From: Propionibacteriaceae bacterium
GTDB taxonomy: Bacteria > Actinomycetota > Actinomycetes > Propionibacteriales > Propionibacteriaceae
DNA: 8,997 bases
Direction of reading: 5' to 3'
Assembly: GCA_030528545.1 (NCBI GenBank)
Contig: JAUMYR010000116.1
Coordinates: 1-8,997 of the forward strand
In this document: positions 1 through 5,510 of the stretch, piece after piece
Numbering within the stretch: position 1 is the first letter of the stretch
Layout of the letters: the number at the start of each line of letters is the position of its first letter
Translations under genes and position numbers: made by a program
The notes under the pieces: model-generated
What the model saw: only the letters and a program-made list of their open reading frames with translations
Databases searched by the model: none
What the model was told of the DNA's origin: nothing

Positions 1-104
1 TCGTCTTCGGCGAGGGACTCGACTCGCGTGGTGACGTCATAGCCCCGCTGGGTCAGGACGCGGGTGGCCTCAGGGTGGATGTTCTCGAGCAGGAGTGCCT
101 TCAC
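1..104 (-). CDS. serA: D-3-phosphoglycerate dehydrogenase, N-terminal fragment (runs off window)
   Basis: Only the first 34 codons are inside the window; the gene continues past base 1. The visible protein begins MKALLLENIHPEATRVLTQR and continues into a GYDV segment and ESLAED. This resembles the first beta-alpha-beta unit of the substrate-binding domain of SerA-type 2-hydroxyacid dehydrogenases (LLLENIHP followed by a GY-V strand and an L-ED helix start). The enzyme oxidises 3-phosphoglycerate to 3-phosphohydroxypyruvate with NAD, the first committed step of serine synthesis, in the cytoplasm. The start is the GTG at 104-102. The nearby ATG at 114-112 is in another frame. No Shine-Dalgarno sequence precedes the GTG, which fits the near-leaderless promoter described separately. 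The gene lies 43 bases behind the last transporter gene in the same direction. Catalytic residues are outside the window, so another 2-hydroxyacid dehydrogenase of the family remains possible. Confidence 0.72.
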   Translation of the reverse strand, partial: MKALLLENIHPEATRVLTQRGYDVTTRVESLAED

Positions 105-112
105 GATGAGGC

Positions 113-141
113 ATTCTAGGCCGATCGGCGCGCCCTGCCGA
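113..141 (-). promoter_or_regulatory. Probable sigma-A promoter of serA, near-leaderless
   Basis: On the minus strand a TCGGCA hexamer (141-136, 4 of 6 to TTGACA) is followed after exactly 17 bases by TAGAAT (118-113, 5 of 6 to TATAAT). A start point six or seven bases downstream would fall at about 106-105, one or two bases before the GTG start of serA. That explains why the gene has no ribosome binding site, since leaderless mRNAs are common in actinobacteria. The spacer contains the perfect 10-base palindrome GCCGATCGGC (120-129). The assignment rests on hexamer matches only. Confidence 0.5.
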
Positions 142-147
142 GCGGGC

Positions 148-930
148 TCACGGTTCTGGGACGCGGGGCACTGAGGCCAGCAACAGCTGGGTGTAGGCGT
201 GGGCCGGGGCGCCAAGAACCTGGGCCGCCGGACCAGACTCAACGATGCGTCCCCGGCGCAGCACCACGATCTGGTCGCACAGTGCACGGACCACCGCGAC
301 GTCGTGAGACACCACGACCATGGTCAGCCCCATGTCATCCACCAGGTCGTTGAGCAGGTTGATGACCTGGGAACGCACCGACACGTCGAGAGCCGAGACC
401 GGCTCGTCTGCGATCAGCACCTCGGGGCGGGCGGCGAGCGCACGGGCGATCGCGATGCGCTGGCGCTGGCCACCGGAGAACTCGTGAGGGAAACGCCCTC
501 CCGCGTCCGGGGGCAGCCCCACCTGGGCCAGGACCTCTCGGAGACGGGCCTGCGGGTCGTGGGGCACGTCAGGCCTGGAGCGCAGCAGCGGTGAGCGCAA
601 CGGTTCCACGATGATGTCGCGGGTGCGCATTCTCGGGTTGAGGGAGGAGCGCGGGTCCTGGAACACGAACTGCACCCGGGAACGCAGGTCACCCAGTTCG
701 CGTTCCGGGGCCCGATCGATGCGGACCCCGTCGAAGTGCACCTCGCCGGAGGTCGGACGATCCAGGGCGACGAGGTGGCGGATCAGCGTCGACTTACCCG
801 ATCCCGACTCCCCCACGATCCCGAGGCGCTGACCCTTGGAGATCGTCAGATCGATGTTGTCGAGTGCGGTCACCGTTCGGCGTCCCGAGGTGAAGCGACG
901 GGTCAGGCCCCGCAGTTCGAACAGGCTCAT
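148..930 (-). CDS. ABC importer ATPase, DppF/NikE-like (second ATPase of peptide/nickel/metallophore family)
   Basis: This 260-residue cytoplasmic ATPase energises the importer encoded by the same operon. All nucleotide-binding motifs are present: Walker A GESGSGKST at 40-48, Q-loop Q91 in FQDPRSSLNPR, signature SGGQRQR at 152-158, Walker B VLIADEP at 171-177, D-loop SALD at 179-182 and H-loop H209. The SSLNPR Q-loop and the PAHAYTQLL tail (242-250) are hallmarks of the Dpp/Opp/Nik family. The length matches the short nickel/opine-type ATPases (NikE about 268 residues) rather than OppF (about 330). The ATG at 930-928 overlaps the TGA of the upstream ATPase gene as ATGA, and GAGGT at 942-938 sits 7 bases before it. 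It is the last gene of the operon. The substrate cannot be deduced from the ATPase. Confidence 0.93.
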   Translation of the reverse strand: MSLFELRGLTRRFTSGRRTVTALDNIDLTISKGQRLGIVGESGSGKSTLIRHLVALDRPTSGEVHFDGVRIDRAPERELGDLRSRVQFVFQDPRSSLNPRMRTRDIIVEPLRSPLLRSRPDVPHDPQARLREVLAQVGLPPDAGGRFPHEFSGGQRQRIAIARALAARPEVLIADEPVSALDVSVRSQVINLLNDLVDDMGLTMVVVSHDVAVVRALCDQIVVLRRGRIVESGPAAQVLGAPAHAYTQLLLASVPRVPEP

Positions 931-1739
931 GGGCGCGACCTCACGAAGTAGTCATCGACGACTGGGAGCCGTTTCGTGCCCGGCAGCGGTTCCATCCGCG
1001 AGGTCGCGATCAGCCCCCGGGTGTAGGGGTGTTCCGGCTTGCTGAGGACGCGCGAGGTCGGCCCAGACTCCACGATGGTGCCGTCCAGCATGACCGCCAC
1101 CTCGGGGCACACGCTTGCCATGACGGCGATGTCGTGGGTGATGAACAGGCAGGCCTCCAGCTCGATGCGCAGCAGCGTCAGGATCTCGGCCTGCACGACG
1201 ACGTCGAGGGCGGTGGTGGGCTCGTCGCAGATCACCAGAGCGGGATCGTTGACTAGCGCCATTGCGAGCAGCACCCGCTGTCGTTGTCCTCCCGACAGCT
1301 CGTGGGGGTAGCTGTGATGTAGGCCCTCGATCTGGCCGAGGCCGACCCGGTCCAGGGCTCGGATCGCCACCTCGGAGGCCCCCCTGGCTCGCCGGTGGTG
1401 CAGCAGATAGGCCTCGGCGACCTGGCGTCCGACCTGCATGGTGGGGTCCAGAGCCGTCATCGGCTCCTGGAAGACCATCGACAGCTGGGACCCGCGGATG
1501 CGCCGCAGTTCGCGGTCGCTGGCCCCCAGGAGCTCCTGTCCGCGGAACCGGATGGACCCCTCGACGTGGGCGTTCTCCGGCAGGAGTCCCATGATCGCCA
1601 GGGCCGTGACCGACTTGCCCGAACCGGACTCCCCGATCAGCCCGAGCCGTTGACCTTCGGCGATGTCGAAGCTGACATCGTTCACGGCGATCCGGCGATG
1701 CTGGCCGAAACGCACGCTCAGGTTGCGGACCTGAAGCAT
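927..1739 (-). CDS. ABC importer ATPase, DppD/NikD-like (first ATPase)
   Basis: This 270-residue partner ATPase of the importer carries Walker A GESGSGKS at 36-43, Q-loop Q91 in VFQEPMTALDP, signature LSGGQRQR at 148-155, Walker B LVICDEP at 168-174, D-loop ALD at 177-179 and H-loop H202. The family tail PEHPYTRGL lies at 235-243. Long OppD/DppD proteins carry an extended C-terminus, some with a cysteine cluster; here the tail is short and cysteine-free, as in NikD-type proteins. The stretch between the D-loop and H-loop is four residues shorter than in the sister ATPase next door (see findings). The reading frame is open far upstream, but the start is the ATG at 1739-1737: GGGAGGT lies at 1752-1746, six bases before it, and everything upstream overlaps the permease gene. 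It is joined to the permease gene by TGATG. Confidence 0.93.
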   Translation of the reverse strand: MLQVRNLSVRFGQHRRIAVNDVSFDIAEGQRLGLIGESGSGKSVTALAIMGLLPENAHVEGSIRFRGQELLGASDRELRRIRGSQLSMVFQEPMTALDPTMQVGRQVAEAYLLHHRRARGASEVAIRALDRVGLGQIEGLHHSYPHELSGGQRQRVLLAMALVNDPALVICDEPTTALDVVVQAEILTLLRIELEACLFITHDIAVMASVCPEVAVMLDGTIVESGPTSRVLSKPEHPYTRGLIATSRMEPLPGTKRLPVVDDYFVRSRP

Positions 1740-2551
1740 CACGACACCTCCCTGAGCTTGGGGTCGAGGTAGTCGCGAAGCGCGTCGCCCAGCAGGTTGA
1801 AACCGAGCACGGCCACGGCTATCGCCAGTCCCGGCCAGAAAGCCTGGACCGGATCGTTGAAGATCTGGTTCTGGGCGTCGCGCAGCATCCGGCCCCAGGT
1901 CGGGGTGGTGGCCGGTGTCCCGAGGCCGAGGTAGGACAGGCCGGCTTCGGCCAGGATCGCGATGCTGAAACTCACCGAGGCCTGCACCCCGATCAGCGCC
2001 GCGACGTTGGGCAGTACGTGACGCACGGCGATCACCGGGGTCGGTGTGCCCGATACCCTCGCCGCTGGAATGTAGTCCTGGCTCATGACCTGGAGCGTCC
2101 CGGCCCGGGCGATCCGCACGAAGGCCGGGATGGTGGCGACCCCTACCGCGGCCATGGCGGTCCAGGTGGATCCGCCGACGGCGGCGGCCAGCAGGATCGC
2201 CAGCAGCAGGGCGGGGAAGGCGTAGAGCACGTCGGCGGTGCGGAGGATGAGTTCGCGGAGCCACCAGCGCTGGGTCATACCGGCGAGCACACCGAGCGGC
2301 ACCCCGATCCCCGCCGCGATCGCGACCGCGACGACACCGACCAGGAGGCACATCTTCGCCCCGACCATGATGCGTGAGGCGATGTCGTGGCCCATGCCGT
2401 CGGTGCCGAGCAGGTGGGCTCCTCCGGGAGGCAGCAACCGCTGGAAGGTGACGCTGGAGGGATCGTGGGGCGTCCACACCAGGGCGAGGATCGCTAGCGC
2501 GACCACGAAACCGACCAGCACCAGGCTGATCCACAGGGTGAGCCGTTTCAT
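1739..2551 (-). CDS. ABC importer permease, DppC/NikC-like
   Basis: This 270-residue integral membrane subunit forms half of the translocation channel. An N-terminal membrane helix spans about 5-26. The family segment HLLGTDGMGHDIASRIMVGA (46-65) follows; this LGTD-G-D--SR-M-GA pattern is the DppC/OppC/NikC signature. Further helices lie at about 67-91, 104-126, 129-150, 190-210 and 238-258. The EAA loop that docks on the ATPases is at about 160-183 (YIPAARVSGTP to RHVLPN). The length fits NikC (about 277) and is shorter than many OppC proteins. The start is the ATG at 2551-2549, preceded by GAGGGG (2563-2558) with six bases of spacing, and it overlaps the TGA of the upstream permease gene as ATGA. 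The open frame upstream of this ATG is antisense-style noise over that permease gene. Confidence 0.93.
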   Translation of the reverse strand: MKRLTLWISLVLVGFVVALAILALVWTPHDPSSVTFQRLLPPGGAHLLGTDGMGHDIASRIMVGAKMCLLVGVVAVAIAAGIGVPLGVLAGMTQRWWLRELILRTADVLYAFPALLLAILLAAAVGGSTWTAMAAVGVATIPAFVRIARAGTLQVMSQDYIPAARVSGTPTPVIAVRHVLPNVAALIGVQASVSFSIAILAEAGLSYLGLGTPATTPTWGRMLRDAQNQIFNDPVQAFWPGLAIAVAVLGFNLLGDALRDYLDPKLREVS

Positions 2552-3501
2552 GGGCGTCCCCTCGTCCGCAGCCTGGGATCGATCGCCAGGTAGGCCAGGT
2601 CGGTGATCAGGTTGAGTGTCAGCACGGCGAAGACCAGGACGAAGACGATGCCCTGCACCACCACCAGGTCGCGCAGCCCGACCGCCGACAGCAGCAGCGT
2701 GCCCAGGCCCGGCAGCGCGAACACCTGCTCGATGATGATGGCACCGACCAGCAGCGTCGCGAGCTGCAATGCCAGCACCGTGATGACCGACAGCGCGATA
2801 TTGCGGCTGCCGTGGCGCACCAGCGCCCCGATCTGGGACCATCCGATGGATCTGGCGGTGCGGTAATAGTCCTCGTTCAGCACCTCGATCACCGCGCTGC
2901 GGACGTACCGGCTGAGCACCGCGGCCTGGACCAGCGCCAGGGAGGCCACCGGCAACACCAGGTGCCGCGCCCAGGCCCCCGGGTCCTCGCTGAGCGGAAC
3001 ATAGCCGTTGGCGGGCAGCCAGCGCAGCCGGACCGCGAATAGCAGGACCAGCAGCAGACCGAGCCAGAAGGCGGGCACCGACAACCCGACCTGGCTGAGC
3101 GCCGAGGCTGCGAAACCGCTGGCGCGGCGCCGCTTGATCGCGGCGAAGGCCCCCAGCGGGACGGCCAGGATCATGGCGCCGATCATGCCGAAACCGACCA
3201 GCCATCCCGTGACGGATAGACGCTCGCCGATCTCGGGACCGGCCAAGTCTCCGCTGGCGATGGAGGTCCCGAAATCGCCGCGCATCAGACCCCACACCCA
3301 CTCGCTATAGCGCACCAGCCAGGGCCGGTCGAGACCGAGTTCGTGGCTCAGCTTCTCGACCTCCCCTGGCGAGGCATTGACGCCGAGGATCGCGGCCGCG
3401 ACGTTGCCGGGTAGCGCATTGGTCACCCAGAAGATCAACGCCGTGGCGGCGAGCAGGCTGGCTGCGAAGGTGGCCAGCCGCGTCCAGATGCGCCGGCGCA
3501 C
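2548..3501 (-). CDS. ABC importer permease, DppB/NikB-like
   Basis: This 317-residue integral membrane subunit pairs with the DppC-like permease. An N-terminal helix (about 9-29) is followed by the external loop with ELGLDRPWLVRYSEWVWGLM (54-73) and RGDFGTSI (74-81), which are typical of DppB/OppB/NikB. Helices follow at about 101-122, 137-158, 182-200, 236-258 and 280-303. The EAA loop is at about 211-234 (DYYRTARSIGWSQIGALVRH and following residues), and the protein ends in the family tail LAIDPRLR. The start is the GTG at 3501-3499, only two bases after the TAG of the binding-protein gene. No convincing Shine-Dalgarno sequence precedes it, so translation probably depends on coupling to the gene upstream. 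The length matches NikB (about 314). Confidence 0.92.
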   Translation of the reverse strand: MRRRIWTRLATFAASLLAATALIFWVTNALPGNVAAAILGVNASPGEVEKLSHELGLDRPWLVRYSEWVWGLMRGDFGTSIASGDLAGPEIGERLSVTGWLVGFGMIGAMILAVPLGAFAAIKRRRASGFAASALSQVGLSVPAFWLGLLLVLLFAVRLRWLPANGYVPLSEDPGAWARHLVLPVASLALVQAAVLSRYVRSAVIEVLNEDYYRTARSIGWSQIGALVRHGSRNIALSVITVLALQLATLLVGAIIIEQVFALPGLGTLLLSAVGLRDLVVVQGIVFVLVFAVLTLNLITDLAYLAIDPRLRTRGRP

Positions 3502-3503
3502 AA

Positions 3504-5042
3504 CTACTTCGCGGCGATGCGGGTCAGGTCGAAGCTGAGCGTCATGGCGTCGGCGGACACCCCCGAGATCTCGGTCGTGGTGATGACGATATTCGGCAAC
3601 AGCCACAACCAGTCGGCGGCAGCGTCCTCGGACAGCAGCTTGGCTGCCTGCTTCAGCAAGGTGACCTGCTGTTCCGGGGTCGCGGCGTCCGCCTCGGCGT
3701 ACAGGCGCCGGAACTCGGCGTTGTCGTAGCGCCAGTAGTAGCTGGGGTTGGCGAACCGGTCGAGGTCGCGGGGCTCGACGTGGGCGACGATCGTCATGTC
3801 GTAATCGGCCTTCTGGTACACCTGGTCCAGCCAGCGGGCGGGGAACTCCAGTTCGTCGAGGGTGACATTGATACCGACGGCCTTGAGCTGGCTGGTGATG
3901 TACTGACCGGCGGCGGTCGCATAGGGCAGCGTCGGGACGCGCAGCCGCAGCGTCAACCCGCCGGAGTGTCCGGCCTCGGCCAGCAGCGCCTTGGCTTTCT
4001 CGGGGTCGTAGGGGTAGGCCTGAGACAGGTCCTCGTACCAGGGATCGAACGGCGGGACCATGGAACCGATCAGGTCGCCCTTGCCGCCCCAGACCGCGTT
4101 GAGCAGGGCTCTGCGGTCGATGGCGTAGTTGATCGCCTGGCGGACCTTGAGGTCCTTCATGGCCTCGGCGGAATGGTTGAATCCGAGCACGACCTCGCCG
4201 CTGGTGCGTCCCTCGAGGACCGCGTAGCGGGTCGGATCGCTGAACTGGCCGATCGCATCCGGTGAGGTCAGGTTGGAGACGATGTCGAGCTGGCCAGCGA
4301 GCATGGCGGTGGTCATCGCATTGGGGTCGCTGTAGTACCGGAAGACGGCTCCCCGCACGGTGGTCGGCGTCGACCAGTAGGCGTCGTTGCGCGCCAGGGT
4401 CAGGGATTCGCCCTTGCGCCATTCCTTGAACAGGAAGGGACCGGAACCGGCTGGCTGTTTCTTGAGATCGGTCGCGGCCGGATCGTAGATGATGCCCGCG
4501 GTGGAGGCCATGGCATAGAGCCAGTCGTTGCTGGGCTGGCTGAGCTTGATGGTGACGGTCTTGTCATCGGTCGCCGTGATGGTCTCGACCGGGGCCATCT
4601 GCTTGGTCAGCACCTCCAGCACCGGGGCGCCAGCCTTCACCCGCTGCAAGCTCTTGACCACGGCCTCGGCGTTCACCGGGGTGCCGGAGGCGAAGGTCGC
4701 CTCAGCGAGATGGAAGGTATAGGTGAGCCGGTCCTCGGAGACATCCCACTTCTTGGCCAGCAGCGGGGTGTACCCGCCCTTGCCGTCCGGTTTGAGGAGG
4801 GTCTCATAGACGTTGTAGAGCAGGACGAAGGGGATCGCGGCCCCGGAATCGGTGCTGGGGTCGAGGCTCAGCGGCTGTGCGGTAGCACCGATGTTGAGCA
4901 CCTTGGTGGGCAGCGGTGCCGCGGCCGACGAACCGCTGGCGGTGGGAGGCTGCGGGTTGGAGGGGGTGCATGCGGCCAGCGTCAAGGCGAATGCGATGAC
5001 GACACCGACCCAGCCCAAAGGTCGGCGGGGAGAACGAATCAT
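3504..5042 (-). CDS. Solute-binding lipoprotein, family 5 (peptide/nickel/metallophore type)
   Basis: This 512-residue extracytoplasmic receptor delivers substrate to the two permeases. It starts with a positively charged MIRSPRR, a hydrophobic stretch at 10-22 and the lipobox LAAC with lipidation cysteine C25, so it should be a membrane-anchored lipoprotein. A low-complexity Pro/Ser/Ala linker (26-46) follows, then the family 5 fold: LSLDPSTDSG (58-67), YNVYETLLKPDG (76-87), a GSGPFLFKEW segment (199-208) near NDAYW (219-223), DLKVRQAINYAIDR (297-310), YPYDPEKAKALLAEAG (343-358) and DYDMTIVA (413-420). The length is close to NikA and CntA (about 520-530). The ATG at 5042-5040 is chosen because it alone gives a proper signal peptide; GGAG (5055-5052) lies nine bases upstream. 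It is the first gene of the importer operon. Ligand residues could not be assigned, so peptide, nickel, heme and metallophore are all possible; the nearby iron box favours an iron chelate. Confidence 0.93.
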   Translation of the reverse strand: MIRSPRRPLGWVGVVIAFALTLAACTPSNPQPPTASGSSAAAPLPTKVLNIGATAQPLSLDPSTDSGAAIPFVLLYNVYETLLKPDGKGGYTPLLAKKWDVSEDRLTYTFHLAEATFASGTPVNAEAVVKSLQRVKAGAPVLEVLTKQMAPVETITATDDKTVTIKLSQPSNDWLYAMASTAGIIYDPAATDLKKQPAGSGPFLFKEWRKGESLTLARNDAYWSTPTTVRGAVFRYYSDPNAMTTAMLAGQLDIVSNLTSPDAIGQFSDPTRYAVLEGRTSGEVVLGFNHSAEAMKDLKVRQAINYAIDRRALLNAVWGGKGDLIGSMVPPFDPWYEDLSQAYPYDPEKAKALLAEAGHSGGLTLRLRVPTLPYATAAGQYITSQLKAVGINVTLDELEFPARWLDQVYQKADYDMTIVAHVEPRDLDRFANPSYYWRYDNAEFRRLYAEADAATPEQQVTLLKQAAKLLSEDAAADWLWLLPNIVITTTEISGVSADAMTLSFDLTRIAAK

Positions 5043-5166
5043 GGCGGTCTGCTCCGATCTGACGGACGATGGCACCCGAAAGTGTACCGGCCACCGGCAC
5101 CGGCGAGTATCACCACCGCGGTCGCGCCGCCGATCTGGGGCGGAGACTGCCGCCGGGGTGGGGCAT

Positions 5167-5220
5167 GGTCCCCGGTCACGGGCCCGCCTGGCCGGGCCAG
5201 GCCGCCCGTCAAGGGGCACC
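5167..5220. repeat. Long imperfect inverted repeat (stem-loop) in the divergent region
   Basis: Three nested paired blocks share one centre. The inner block is a perfect 8-base repeat, GCCTGGCC (5186-5193) and GGCCAGGC (5195-5202), around a single G. The middle block is ACGGGC (5178-5183) with GCCCGT (5204-5209). The outer block is GGT-CCCC (5167-5173) with GGGG-C-ACC (5213-5220), one base bulged. The internal loops are small. No T or A run follows on either side, so this is not a classical terminator. It would fold in a leader transcript of the leftward importer operon, if that operon is transcribed from the iron-box end. Confidence 0.7.
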
Positions 5221-5310
5221 TCGATCTGCACCCCGGATGCTGGGGTCTTGACCGCCTCACCTCCGGCCGGTCCCTGGCGTGGCGTCCACCCAAGCCGGGT
5301 CATGGCCGAT

Positions 5311-5347
5311 GGCTGCGGTCCGGCTATCCGTGCCGGAGGAGACAGCC
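5311..5347. repeat. Second hairpin in the divergent region
   Basis: TCCGGC (5319-5324) and GCCGGA (5332-5337) pair around a seven-base loop. GGCTG (5311-5315) and CAGCC (5343-5347) extend the stem after unpaired bases on each side. There is no T tract. Such pairings arise fairly often by chance in GC-rich DNA, so a function is not claimed. Confidence 0.4.
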
Positions 5348-5440
5348 GCGGCGAAGAGGCGCGACGGCCATCAGCGGGGTGCCCACACATTGTCGAGAAC
5401 ATCGCGATAGAGTCCGGAATGCACTCACCCGAAAGCCGGG

Positions 5441-5459
5441 TTAGATTAGGCTAACCAAT
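5441..5459. promoter_or_regulatory. DtxR/IdeR-type iron box
   Basis: The 19-base site TTAGATTAGGCTAACCAAT matches the known DtxR/IdeR consensus TTAGGTTAGSCTAACCTAA at 16 of 19 positions. The whole central block TTAGGCTAA (5446-5454) is intact and the site scores 16 of 19 on either strand. DtxR and IdeR are Fe(II)-dependent repressors of Gram-positive, mainly actinobacterial, iron uptake genes. The site begins 70 bases before the ATG of the half-transporter gene at 5511 (51 bases between site and ATG; 47 from the extended repeat ending at 5463). This is the normal place for an operator over a promoter. It lies about 400 bases before the divergent importer, which it may also control. Promoter hexamers overlapping it are only weak (TAGATT-like -10 elements on both strands), as is common for such boxes. 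Confidence 0.85.
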
Positions 5460-5498
5460 CTAAAGCTTATGGTGTGAGCCGGATCGATTTCGCGAGCC

Positions 5499-5504
5499 AA
5501 GGAG
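5499..5504 (+). promoter_or_regulatory. Strong ribosome binding site of the first half-transporter gene
   Basis: AAGGAG lies six bases before the ATG at 5511. It is the best Shine-Dalgarno match in the window and fixes the start of a gene whose first 45 residues are otherwise unconserved-looking, Pro/Ser/Gly-rich sequence. Confidence 0.85.
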
Positions 5505-5510
5505 AACGTT

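Larger units (their letters stand above)
5043..5510. other. 468-base divergent intergenic region, no convincing gene
   Basis: This gap separates the leftward importer operon from the rightward half-transporter pair. Open frames cross it on both strands, but none begins with a ribosome binding site or reads like a protein. The leftward one would put about 120 residues before a lipoprotein signal peptide. The region contains the iron box near its right end, two inverted-repeat structures (5167-5220 and 5311-5347) and a small ACCCG/CGGGT hairpin (5427-5441) touching the box. A weak TACACT -10-like hexamer at 5086-5081 on the minus strand could give the binding protein a short leader, but no -35 match accompanies it. 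If the importer is instead transcribed from the iron box, its leader would be about 400 bases. Neither start point can be fixed from sequence. Confidence 0.7.

Noticed and set aside
105..147. Intrinsic terminator between the importer operon and serA.
   Set aside because: Only short GC pairings are present, with no T run on the transcribed strand. The gap is better explained by the serA promoter.
1740..2534. Long open frame continuing upstream of the DppD-like ATPase start.
   Set aside because: It overlaps the DppC-like permease in another frame, and a good ribosome binding site precedes the ATG at 1739. The same reasoning excludes upstream extensions of the DppC-like (to 3301) and DppB-like (to 4422) genes.
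5081..5086. TACACT as the definite -10 element of the importer operon.
   Set aside because: It matches 4 of 6 bases, but no -35 element is found at 16-19 bases and no extended -10 is present. Noted only as a possibility in the intergenic entry.
5043..5402. Upstream in-frame extension of the binding protein by about 120 residues, to an ATG at 5402.
   Set aside because: It would bury a clear lipoprotein signal peptide and lipobox inside the protein. The added sequence is Arg/Pro-rich with no domain, and its codon third positions are mixed, unlike the genes around it.
5043..5440. A known riboswitch (cobalamin, TPP or similar) in the importer leader.
   Set aside because: None of the conserved boxes of those riboswitches could be recognised; the paired blocks are GC-rich repeats without a known consensus.
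4710..5444. Plus-strand open frame of about 244 codons antisense to the binding-protein start and intergenic region.
   Set aside because: Low-complexity Gly/Arg-rich translation with no recognisable fold. It is explained by GC-rich third-position bias of the opposite strand.
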